The translations under genes and the position numbers were made by a program. Shown here piece by piece: positions 1 through 12,500 of a stretch of DNA of 64,000 nucleotides. Positions within the stretch are counted from its first letter, which is position 1, and each line of letters opens with the position of its first letter. Location: contig NC_037253.1 of assembly GCF_000002425.4 (NCBI RefSeq), positions 7,691,311-7,755,310 on the forward strand, given 5' to 3'. The notes beneath the pieces were generated by a model that was not told where the DNA came from, did not search any database, and worked only from the letters and a program-made list of their open reading frames with translations. Origin of the DNA: Physcomitrium patens. Taxonomy: Eukaryota; Streptophyta; Bryopsida; Funariales; Funariaceae.

Positions 1-485
1 AGTTGTCCAAACTTCTTTTAAAATTCTCTTATTAGCTCATTTGTTCCTATATGTTTATTTGATTGTTATTCATTTTAATCAAAAAAACCTCTTTTGAACA
101 TTCTTTCAATGTCTTCATTAAAATATTCATCTTTCAATCTCTCTTTAAATCCAATCCATGTGTTCACATGAATACTTTCATGTAGTTGTCTCACATTTTT
201 TTTTATTTTTGAACAATTTCTAAATCAAAGGTCTTAATCATCCTATCTTTTTGAACTTAATAGATTTCCATTTTACAGGTGTAGACCTTCAAAAACTTAG
301 TGATATTCTTCAAATCAAATCTCTCTACTTTGCCACCAACATCTCTCAATACTTTATTGGCTCTTTGCTTATTTGCATTAAAAACTTATTGGCCATAAAA
401 ATTTGTATAGCCCTTAACAATTCTTCTTTAAGGTTCTGACCACCTCTTCTATTTGAACCTCTTTTTTTTGTATCATCTATCTTGC
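1..485 (-). mobile_element. Fossil of a Ty3/gypsy-type retrotransposon gag region
   Basis: Read on the minus strand, about 230-420 resembles the start of a plant gypsy-type gag protein, with an invariant-looking stretch (LRDVGGKVERFDL) followed by a K/F-rich helix. The rest of the interval keeps a similar hydrophilic, W/F-spaced character up to the window edge. The piece is truncated by the window, AT-rich and clearly old and broken by many changes. The family call rests on my recognition of the protein pattern only. Confidence 0.5.
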
Positions 486-2240
486 CTAAACCAACCTGAT
501 GCCTTAAAGCTTCTCTCAATAAAAGTACTAAATATCAAGATAAAAGAAATTATTTTTAAAAAACATAGGATTTTTGGCTGCAATTAGATATGGTCAAATA
601 TTGTATTTCATTCAAATGAATTCCACTATTTTATATGTACATAGTAGCTTTTGATAGTATGTAGCAATTAATATCCCTTTTCACTCAAATAAACACCATA
701 GTTCCATTCTTCATTAGATTTTATTATATAATGGCTTTTTAGAGTGCTACTCAATCTATACATATATATACCAAATATCACTTCCTAAAATTCTCTATAA
801 CATATTTTATAAGCAAAGAAAGCCATAGATCAAGTTAATATAAGATAGATGACTCTTTTTTCAAAACAAATGGTACTAGAGCTTCATATCAATTCTTCTT
901 GAAGTAAGTGAGAGCTTTTTGGAAATTTTATAAAGAAAGAAACAACTCCTCAAAATTTCAAATCCAAATTCAAAATACATTCTGAGAAAATCTCCAAAAA
1001 AAAATCCTAAAAAGTAGTTGGTTCTTTCTTTATTTAGAAAGGTACTACAGCTTCATATTAACTTCTCTTGGAGTAAGTAAGAGCTTTTTACAAAGCTTGT
1101 AAAGACAAGAACAACTTCTCAAAATCTCAAATCCAAATTTGAAATGCACTCTGAAAAAACCTCTAAAAAAAACCTTAAAGAATAGCTAGTTATTCCTAAG
1201 GAAAGAAAGCCCAAACAAAAGAAAAGGAGAAAGTGGTCTAAAAGTCAACATTAGCCTATGTCATTCTACCTCAGCCCATATTTCTTTACTTCAATATCAT
1301 ACCACTTCATCTTTAGCTCATACCAACCTATTTTGAGTTATATCTATAATTTTTTTTGTTATTGGAAATCAAATTCTTATAATATTTTATATTATTTTTA
1401 TATATTATACCACTTCCTAGTATGGCAATATATTGATAATCAATTTAATAAGCATTAATTAAATCTTTAATTACATATTTTATAAATATTTTTTGATAGT
1501 TAAAACTTTTTGCTCTAATACAATTGTCTTATATCATTTTTTTTAAAATTACATCAACTTTAATGTTGCTTTATATTATATATTAAAAATATACTTAATT
1601 GATATTAAATAAAATACTAAAAACACACTATGTAAATAACTTACTATGATTTTAGTATATATGAAAAAAAATTGTGCAATTTTAGAAAAATATTTTATTT
1701 TAATACAAATCAATATAATTCAATTGATTTAATTAGATTGAAACTATTGTCTAAATAAATTTTTTAATGATTTTATAATTTTATTATATTTTTTATTATA
1801 AATTTTATTTTCTTAATTATGATAGTTTATAATAATTGCTATCATATGTTGTTGTTTATTTTTTGACACTGCTCTCAAAATCACAATTAAAAAATCTAGT
1901 CAAAAGCAAGTTTATATTATCTATTTTAAATTGGATTCTTTGTGAGAAAATTATTAGTTTTCTTTGGATGTAATATAAAAAATATTTATGTATTATTATT
2001 AAAAAAAATTACATTTAAAATTAAATCTGGATATATTGTTACTAAAAATTTGAGAATAAATATTGTTTCACTAATACTTTAAGAATATATAAATATAAAG
2101 CAAAAAAGAAATCTCATTAAATGCCATAAAATAATTAAAATTGGCTTGATAGCATATTGTATGAATTTATCATCCAAATCCTACGAATTTAGTTTGCATT
2201 ATCAAAAACAGGAACCCAAATATCTTAGGGCAGTCTGTTA
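486..2240. other. AT-rich spacer with decayed repeat sequence
   Basis: I see no gene here. The DNA is strongly AT-rich and contains the diverged tandem repeat listed separately. It ends abruptly near 2240, where base composition becomes balanced as the kinesin leader begins. Confidence 0.6.
872..1205. repeat. Diverged tandem duplication, unit about 169 bp
   Basis: Two copies lie head to tail, starting at 872 and 1041. Both begin with ggtacta-agcttcat and share agtaag-gagcttttt, tctcaaatccaaatt and a purine-rich tail. The copies differ by scattered substitutions and small indels, so the duplication is old. The start of each copy resembles the plant initiator-Met primer-binding site (tggtatcagagc), which suggests it comes from the leader of an LTR element, though no matching LTR was confirmed. 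Confidence 0.65.
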
Positions 2241-3576
2241 ATGTTAAAAGGATGTCGTGCCCGATGTGTTAGTCGCTGTCGATTAGTGAAGGGGAGCGCA
2301 TGCCTTGTTTTCACATCGAGAGACGAAGGAGCTGGCTTCAGTTTGATTTCAGTTTCCAGCTACCGTGTTGTCGACATTGTGAAATGCACACATAGTTTCC
2401 GACTTATCCATTTCTTGTTACGTTTTGGAGTTAATGCGCGTGTAAATGTATCTCATCGCATTGTAAATTGTGTTTTGAGACCGAGCCGGTGGTCATGGAA
2501 GGATCCGGATGAGAGAGGGAGACATCCAAGAGATGCCGAGAATTCGACTTTGATTCGTAATTTGACAACAGCTTTGGCGGAGGATTGTCCTTCGTAATTT
2601 GATAATCGTTGAAGGTTCCAAGTCTAAGCACTGGCATAATGAGTGGGAGAATTTTGAACAACCTGTGTTGAGGGATACGGATTGAAGCCAATGTGTTTAG
2701 TATTGCCATGAATCCTGTCCTAGGGAGGAAGTTTTCAGCGGCGTTGTGTACTTATGTACTTTGTGTAGAATGGTTATGTGCGTTTTTCCGTTCGAATCTT
2801 GGGGTATTAATGAGAGAAGTGTCGTTGAGTTTGAACTGTGAAATTATATAATTTCTTTGCGGGCGTCGGGATAATGGAGCGTAATTATGTCTGATGCGAA
2901 AAGGATTCCACGAGCTGTGTGGGAGACAACTTGATCTATGGCTTACCAGAGCGAAAACATAGTTGTTCTTTAGAATAATATTGGTCGTTAGTCTGGTCTA
3001 TTCTGAGGTGACTGCTATTTACTGAATAGTTGCAATCTCGTCTCCTTTTTATTGACCGTCATTTTCGCTGTAGTTTTCGAATTGAAGAACCATGGAGACT
3101 GTGGCTGAGAGTTAACATACGTCTTGTCGATCCTTATCCCCGAAGAGAGTTGGTCTCATACGCATTTGAATGCTAAGGAGAGCGGAGTGACAGCTACTTG
3201 CGGGCTTTATGTTAGTCAAAGAGACTACGGCGAAGACGGAATAAAACTATCTCCTCGCCAGGCGATTTAAATAGTTTTTGATTGTTTCTCAGGTGTTAGG
3301 TTGAGGATAACCATTTTTTTTCTACTACGGACATCTCTAGAAAAGTAGCCAGTCGAGGTTTAATAATTGAGGTAGAGTTTGTTTTCGAAGTTTTTACATA
3401 AGTCGCATTCTCTGTATCAGATGTTGCAATGCGAATTTAAGAAGCTTAGAAGGTCATTTGGTCGCATTATGAGCTTGTAGAAGTAAAGCAATTGAAGGTT
3501 GCAACAATAGCAAGCAGAGAGGTAGTGTGACTATAAATTATTCAGCCTATAACAGGAGCAAGAAAATCTCAGAGGA
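2241..3576 (+). promoter_or_regulatory. Promoter and 5' leader of the kinesin-12 gene
   Basis: This stretch of about 1.3 kb has balanced base composition and lies between AT-rich repeat DNA and the first coding exon. It holds no open frame I trust: overlapping 118- and 92-codon frames on opposite strands look like chance. It presumably carries the promoter and untranslated leader. I could not fix a TATA box or transcription start. Confidence 0.45.
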
Positions 3577-6500
3577 ATGACATTAAGATCGACATTCTCG
3601 CGCCGCCATCAATTGCAGGATTCACTCAAGAAACAGGAAATTGGCACAAATCTGCCATTGTATCTTGGAAGACAGCCGCTCCATCCTATTCCAGAATCAT
3701 CCCAAAATTCCTGCTCAATGTTGGAGCAGACGGAGCCAGATTCACCATTCAGAGCTCTAACAACAATAGGCAAGAAACGGGGAGCTGCAGTCTACAGGCA
3801 GCATGAGAATATCGAATTTAACATTAACTCCGCGTCCAACAAGTCCCCAGAAAAGTCTCGCGAAAAACGGACGACTCTGACTAGGTCAGCCACCAGGATT
3901 TCTTCGCCCTGGCCCTCTAAACTGCCAGTCACGGCTTCCATAGCTCGCTCACTGCAAGAGAGTTCGCGATCGACTGAGTCTGCAAGCAAGAGCTGGAACA
4001 TGCCTGTTAATGCAGGGAGCACTCCTGCAACGAGTAATCAAATACCTGCAATTTCGAACACTGGAGCTAGCAAGGCAGGGTCCAGTGAGCAAACCCCTCG
4101 AACGTCGAGATTCACGAACAAGCCTCCTGTAGATTCCGAGACTTCGAAGAGTTGGGTCAGCTCGACCAACTTGTCCCTCCTCCAGTCTACTCCCAGCCGC
4201 AGAGTAAGTAGATTACTTAGGTATGGCGCTACTCCTGACAGCGCAGCCAGTGTAGGGAGCACACGGGCGACTGAAAGTGGGAGATCGTCAGGATCTATGC
4301 AATTTTACATGAGCAGGCAGACTTTGGAACAGCAATTTGATGTCGAGGATGATCCCACGTTCTGGGAGGATCATAATGTTCAGGTGGCTAATCGATACTG
4401 GACTATGCTGTTGCATTCATGTTCAATTATGAGGTTTTTGATGAACATTCTTCGTTGTGAGATGGATCGTGAATAAAAGAGGCATCCGAGCTGTTAACTT
4501 CTCATTAATATTTTGTTAACAAGTTCCAATTTCCTCGCCAGTTAGGGCATCAAGACAGGTTCCCTCACGTGATTCGGAATCTCAGATTGGACCTAATGCA
4601 TGGTGATAAGTTTACCTTTCGATTATCGCCGTTTCGGACATGTATTAGCACACAGGCAGAGACTTGATAACCAATCAGTCTAATACCCTAAAGTTCGGCT
4701 TATAAATTGCTTCTGGTCATGGAACACATTGTACAGAATCAAGTTGCTTGAGACCGAAAGGATTTCCACTTTTATTGAGCTCGGCTTAAAAATGGCAGTT
4801 AGGATACTATGGTGGATTTGGTAAACGTCTGCATATTTCTATCGACGTGATCAATCCTTTTTAACTGGACTCTTACGTTTTCTGGCATTTACACCAGGAT
4901 TGTTCTGCTAGCTATCGCGTGCTCCTTGCATATGGCATTTCTTATTAGGCTCTCGCTGACTACTTCCATGAATTTTACAATGAACTTTGGTCCCACTGCA
5001 TTCTAGTCCCCGCAGCTCCTTGATGCAGAATCGTATAGTGGATAAAGAATGTTGAAAGGGATAAGATATTGAGCTGATGATGGAAATGTCTTAGGTAATA
5101 ATTCGCACTCGACCCATCAGCGCATCTGAATCCGCGTTGAAAGGCTTCAGCACATGTGTTCGTCAAGAGAACTCCCGTAGCATCACCTGGATTGGTCCAC
5201 CAGAGGCGAGGTTTACTTTCGATCATGTTGCTGGGGAACACATCTCACAGGTTTGCATCAGTTTACTTGCTGTGACTTTGTTAGCGATTGTACTGCCTAG
5301 TTTCGTCTGTAAGTTTTCAGCAGTGATATTCGATTGAGAATTTTTTGCTTTTCACATTGTAGGAGAAACTTTTTAAGGTGTCAGGTGTGCCTATGGTCGA
5401 AAACTGTATGGCTGGCTACAACAGCTGTATGTTCTGTTATGGTCAGGTAAGATTTAAACTATCTTTTTTAAACATGATGCATCTAAACAGTACCATTTGT
5501 ACACTTAAAGTATGATTGGTTGATTTCTTTTTGTATCCGGTTCACCTCGGATGGCATCCAAAACGAATTCTCAATGGTTATTGAATCCTGTGATGTGTAG
5601 TTCTTACCTAGAACGATGTCAGTTTTTATTAAACGTGAAGTTCCTTAAGATATGCTAGCGAGGTTCAAGATTTGTGGCACTTGTCAGTTGAGCTGTGATC
5701 ACGTGTTCAGACAGGAAGTGGTAAAACTCATACAATGCTAGGAGACATCGAGGACCTTGAAAACCAACCCAGCGAAAGCCGAGGCATAACACCACGGGTG
5801 TTTGAGTATCTATTTTCCCGGATAAAGAGGGTGAGGAGAGAAGTCCTTGCTAGCTATCTCTTTTGAATCTGCGAGCTTGCATCTTTTCTGTTACTTCTAA
5901 GTCAAGACCTTGGAAAGCGGAAATGGGAGTATTTAGTGTTGCGGAAATGTTTCGTGGTTGCATTGGCAGGAAGAAGAAGCTCGAACCAATGAGCACATGA
6001 AATATGTCTGCAAGTGCTCCTTTCTAGAGATATATAATGAGCAGATAATAGATCTATTGGAGCCAACCTCTACGAATTTGCAGGTATGTAATAAGATGCG
6101 CTTACAATGAAGATGTATGCTAAAATTTCTGGGTCCGTAAATTTAATCTACAACTCTTCAATTACCCTAGTTTGCTCGTCTATCATGCTGAGATCTTACA
6201 TTATGGCCCTTGGGAATGTCGCACTTGGGCTGCAGTTGCGAGAAGGTGGCAAGAAAGGAGTGTACGTAGAAAACCTATTGGAGATTGAGGTGGGAAGTGA
6301 CCAAGACGTTGTTCAGCTCCTCCTATTGGTAAGACTTGTAGAGGGCTAATTCAATGCTTGTAGACGATCTTAACTTTGTTCAAAATCGAACTATTGTGTG
6401 AAAGAGAACTAAGGATACAATTTGCAACGTGTTAATTGAATTACGCAGGGATCTGCCAACAGGAAAGTGGCTGCCACAACTATGAACCGTGAGAGCAGTC

Positions 6501-9500
6501 GCTCACACAGTGTGTTAATCTGCACCATTGAAAGCAGAGTAAATCTTAGGATCACTTAAACTTTCTCTTTCGCGTAAATATTTCTTTTTTGCAATTTTGT
6601 TGTAAGTAGTATCGGATGACGATGAACTGATGCTTGTGACCCATTTTTTTCTCATATTTTGCAGTGGGAATTAAACTCAATGACAAACTCTCGGTTTGGC
6701 CGATTGAATCTCGTTGATCTTGCAGGATCTGAGAGGTTAGGAAATTTCTGACATTTTCAGCAGAAAAGTGACCTTCAAAGTGTTTAGTTGAAAGGCATAT
6801 TAACACTGTTGATAATACAGACAGAAATACTCAGGTGCTGAAGGAGATCGATTGAAGGAGGCCTCTAACATAAACAAGTCACTCTCCACCCTTGGGTACG
6901 TTACTTTTTGATGATCACTCATGTTTCTTCCCTTGCCAGCATTGTGACCAAACCTATGCAAGAAAGTCATTAATGATGGTCAACACTTCTGGAATTCAAT
7001 GCTGGTTGCCGTACAGACTCGTCATCATGATACTCGTCGATGTGGCTGGTGGGAAACAGCGTCATGTGCCTTATCGCGATTCAAGACTCACATACTTATT
7101 GCAGGTTCGGTAGACAACTACTCTTACATTATAATTAGGTGAATAGTATTCTCTTAAATATGTGTAGTTCAGTGGTGCATAGTGATTGTACTAATCAGTG
7201 CATGCAGTGACTAATCACTCTGACCACCCTCGATTCAGGATTCCTTGGGTGGGAATTCCAAGACTATCATGATAGCAAATATCAGTCCTTCTAGCTGGTA
7301 TTAAACTCTCAGATCCTTGTTATGTTTTTCTTTCGTCTTTCCCCCTTTTTAAATAAAATATTAATTTATAGTTGATCTATTTGTCTACTTCTCTTCCATT
7401 TTTTTTCTTACCTTTTCTTTTTTTTTAATATTATTTATTTCTTCATTTTTATTTTCCTTCTTTCTTTCTTTCTTTCTTTCTTTCAATTATTAGTATTATT
7501 ATTATTAGCATTGATTGAGTTATTATTTTGATACTGGTACAGCGCTACATGGTGAAGAAAATTTGCTAGTACATCCTTTTCAGCCTCCAAAATGCTCATG
7601 GGTTTGTGCGTTCTCGCAGCTGTGCTCTTGAAACTCTGAGTACATTGAAGTTTGCTCAACGTGCGAAATTCATCCGAAATAACGTATGCATTCACAACCG
7701 AATTTTCAGTTGGTGATTTTAATTGATTAAAAGCTGCATTTGATGATCAACCATGAATCTGGACTATGACCAACCTGGTGCTTTTATACTTGACCAGGCC
7801 ATTGTGAATGAAGATGCCTCCGGAGATTTGATTGGGCTTCATCAAGAAATACAAGAACTGAAGGTTGATAGATTGGAGTCGCATCCATACGATATTTTAT
7901 TGAAGAAGCACTATTGTTCTAAACACGTTGAGATTTTCAGTGACTTGATAATAGAAAGCGTGTGTATTTGTTGCTATGTATATTTCTTTTATCTTCAGTG
8001 GTCGAAATTGACACGCTGTATTCGATTTTAGGAAGAGTTGGACCGCATGAAAAGGCAATGCTTGCCAAGAGCGCCATCTATGCCCTCAGTAACATCAGCT
8101 GACCAAGATGGCATGCAGAAAGGAGACCACAATCTGAGATTGGCAGTAGTTACACTTGATGAACATGAGCAATCTCGATGTTCCTTGGATTCGTGGGAAT
8201 TCAGCAAGTCCTTTTCTGGTTCACGATTTCGACTTAAAAAGGTTTGGCGAAATTGTCATACTTGAAGATTTCAATGAAATCAAAAGAATCCAGAACACTT
8301 CTTCAATTTACACATCATCTGGTTCTTCTGTGAAAAATCGTTGAACTCATCGTGTTATTTGTCACGTCTGGCTTGGGGGATGGTTTCGTTGAGGATAGCT
8401 AGAATCTATGGAGGCAGTGCTGGCAGGAGCTCTCAGAAGAGAGCAGGAGGCAGAGTTAACTCAAAAGAGACAAGCATCCGAGATTGAACAGCTGAACCGC
8501 CTGGTGAGTCTGAACATTCTTCAGCTGTAACATTTTGTGGAAGGAAATGAAATAATGATGAATGTTACCTATTGAGAAATAATACTCGACCCTGTTTAAT
8601 TCATCTGAGAGGGGACTGTGGTGTACAGGTGAAACAACGGGAAGATGATAGTCAATGCAGCAAAATGTTATTACGATTTCGAGAGGATAAGATAAAAAGA
8701 CTTGAAGCTCTCTCAGCAAGCATTACACCAGCTGACATGTACCTTAGGCAAGAGAAGGAATGTCTTATGAACGAGTTGCAGCTTGTACAAGCAAAATTTG
8801 ATCGTAACCCGGAGCTCACGCGCTTTGCTATCGAAAATATTCGGCTACTGGAGCAACTTCGCAGGTTACTGTCGTTCTGGTCATACAATACTTCTTAGTT
8901 GCGGCCGGTTCATTTTTTATAAATATCACCATTGAAAAACTATCTGAGTTCTGATCGGTGTAGCCTCAAGGAAAATAGTAGACTATTAAAGATTGGAGTA
9001 TGGATTCTACAAGTTGATACTCCCAATGCAGGTTTCAGGACTTTTACGCAGGTGGAGAGAGGGAGGCCATGGCTGATGAAATCTCCAACTTGAGAGATCA
9101 GGTTCAGGAATTCTTTTGAGTGGATGTTGAAAAATAGTTTGAGGTAGTAGTGTTGGATGTTTGAAGTTGCTCTTTGATCATGCAAACACAGACGGTTATA
9201 TATCTCAGAAGTGAAGTTCACTTAAATTACATGCTCATTTATGTGTTGCAGCTGCTTGAAGTTCTGGACAGCAAGTTATCACTTACAGCTCTTACTTCGC
9301 CTCAGGTAATTCACATCCTAGAACGTATCGTCTCCTCTGTCGTTCAGTTATACGTATCTCGTAAAAGTAACCATATCATGAAGGGGACCACTTCGGGATG
9401 ATTATGACGTGATTGGTCGTTGAGGCAGAGAGAAGCATTGGCACCTGAGCTTGCTGCTGCCAAGCGGGAAATCGAGCTACTGCGAATTGAAGTATGTAAC

Positions 9501-12500
9501 TGCTTTTTTCATTGCGTGTTCTCATGCATATCCTTCTACGATGATTCGTCATCTATTACCAAGTCACTCAAACCAACATTTTAGGCTTATTATCATAGAA
9601 GTTTGACATTGAAATCTTGAACTGTTTGTCTTCGTAACATGTTTCATGATCGCTCGTAATAATCGTTTTTGGAGTTGTGATGACCTGGACCTACAATCAC
9701 GAACTCATATAAAGCAACTGTATGCCATGTCCCCTCGTGTAAGCTGTGGCATTTCTTACATATACAGGCTGACAACTATCGAAGGGAGGTTGATGATTGC
9801 CGGAAAAACCTGAGCATAAGTTTGGAAGCAAACTCAAGTTTGACGGAGTATGAAGTCTTTTACTCGAATTTTTCGGAAGGAAAATTTAATCAGTGCATCT
9901 GATTCTTAAAGTTGACGTCGACATTAGTAGGAGGACGAACTTGCTTGAAACTATGAACGAGATGGGCATAACTTGATAATTATTGGTTGTCGTTATGATA
10001 TGTCAAGTTGTGGTCATTAAGAAAGTTGAGGAATATTTAACTTGATTGCTCTAGCAAGTGTTTTTGACCATGTGCTAGAAAATATTAAACAAGACGCCTG
10101 ATCAGATTCTTTTGTTAGGGCACTGGATGAATCAAGCGCTGAGCTTCGAGAAGCGAAGTTGGAGATTCAAATTTATCAAGAGGAGCTCCAAAAGCTTCGG
10201 GTAAGGACGTAATTTTTTTCACTTTCTTCATCTTGAATGTTTTGACTGAATATTGTGGTTTAGCTATTAAAAGAACTTCATCGAACTTCATAATTCTGCT
10301 GTCACATTATTTTGCAGGAGCAGGTACTGAATGTTGAATCATGTGAACAGGTACATGCCCAGCATGTAGAGCTCGTATCAAATCCTAAGACTAAATCGCA
10401 GCAGGTAAATTCTTTGAACAATGACTTGTCACGTGCTTCCAGAAGAAATGGAGTTTTCTGAGTTTGACATGATAAGAGGACAATCTTGATTTCGTTCATG
10501 CCTTCACTTATAGAGCGAGGATGGATCGACACATGATCCCAGCTTGCGGTCTGATCTCGATGAGCAGCTCAACGTGTCTTTACGGAAATCAGCTGATTTC
10601 CAAACAGAGGTTCAGGTACTAGTTGATATTGAGACAGATTTCTCCCATTGATAGGTTATCATATAATTTCTAAAACCTTTGAAAATAAAATGAGTCAGCT
10701 CTCAGTCATGCAACAATGCTTGGAATCTAGTGATGACAATTGTCGTCCTGAAAGTATGGTTTATTCATCTTCAGGAAACCAGGGGAGTACTGAACGCAGC
10801 GGAGACGCTTGTGAATCAATTGCAACATGTTGAATCATGCCCTTCAATTGTCAAGGTATTGGGGTTTAAACAGATTTAATCATACCTAGTCATCAAGTCA
10901 TATTCGCAGCGCAAACATCTAATTTTATTAGCAGAGGTTTCAAAATTGCGACATACCGTGCAGGAAATGGCTGCGTTGGGACAGGACGCCATTAGGAAAA
11001 TACACTTGGGAGCGAGGGAGATGGACTATCAGCGCCTGTCCTTCAAACATTTTGAAGCAGCCGTTGCAGCACGCTTGAAGGTAATTAGTATCTACATGTT
11101 TGAACTTGCAAATAACTATATAGATTGCTGCATCGACATAATTACGAAATAGTAGTGTAGAGAATCTCATGAATATAGTCATGCCCATGATGATATTCAA
11201 ACTATCTGATGGTTTTGTTCTGAACGTGGGAAACCAAAAGCGTCTAAATAACCCGCAATGCTGAGGTTATGGATATTTAACACCATCCTTCATTGCAAGT
11301 CTTTTGAGAATCAAACCGACATAAAATAGTGAATATTGGTTTGTGTTGTAGGAATCTGGCTTGAGGAGGGAGCAAAGTGAAGCACATTCATTGATAGAGA
11401 AACTGTCCGCAAAAGCCTATGCCCCGGCATCGCTAACTGATGATGAGCAAGCTGTAGAAGTTCCATGCAGGAACAATGCTTTAGTCATCACTGAGCTGTT
11501 GCAAGACCTGAAGCCACTAGATCTTTCGTCTGAAAGCGGTTGCACACAGAAAAACATCATCCAAAATGAATCTGCGTTAAAGGTTGACAATGACGCCGAA
11601 TTAAATGATGGGTCTCCCTCGAGGATAGGGGTGGGAACGCGAAAAAATAACCTTGTGGCTGTGCAATTGGTAGATGAAGTGGTAGAATCTGCCCTTACCG
11701 AAGTTTTCTGTGAGATAGAAGGAATAAACGATGTCCCCTTAAAACAATCGACTGCTTCTGACAGAGTAGGAGAACAGGAACGCATCAATATGCAACAATC
11801 CAATACGTCATACTGCCCTGCAGGAAAAAATCATACAGGAATAGCAAAACAGACTGGTCGCATCAATAGTTGTAACTGCATTAAGAGAGATTTTTCCATT
11901 TGCTTTATCATGTTGCCATGGTATTCAGATACTCTAGCATTTGAATGTACTGCAAACAACAAGCTGAGACTGCAAATTGAAATTGCTAATGAGGAGCTGC
12001 AGAACAAAGATTCCTTAATTTCAAGCTTACAGAGAAATCTTGAAAGTGCTACAGTCAACATGTTGGAAAATAGCTCACTGGTTTCAGAGCTGCAACATGA
12101 GATTGACAGGGATCAGGCTCGCCTGCAGGAAGCAGAAGCCCAGGCAGTGGCTGCAGTTTCTGTTCAAGCTAAATTGCGTGAAGACATTGAGAATTATCGG
12201 CAGAAATTTGCTACTGCTTTGAAAAAGATTGAGGATACCGACATTGAATTAGCGCAGATGCGGGATGTTTTGACCAAGTTTCAAGGAGAATTGGTTGGTT
12301 GCGATAGAAAGAGAGAGAAGTTGGCCATGGAAAAAGAGCAACTTGCGGTGATTCTTGCCATTGATAGAGAATTCTTTGAAAGGTCATCCAAAGTGACTTC
12401 AATTATTCTTTGGTGGCTCCAAAATAAGATAGCAGCAGATAAGGGATTTCAGAAGCTCAAATATGATGATGTTATTTCCCAAGTTAACGAGCGAAACATA

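Noticed and set aside
2241-2709. Overlapping 118-codon (+) and 92-codon (-) frames upstream of the kinesin
   Set aside because: They overlap on opposite strands, match nothing known and lie where a leader is expected.
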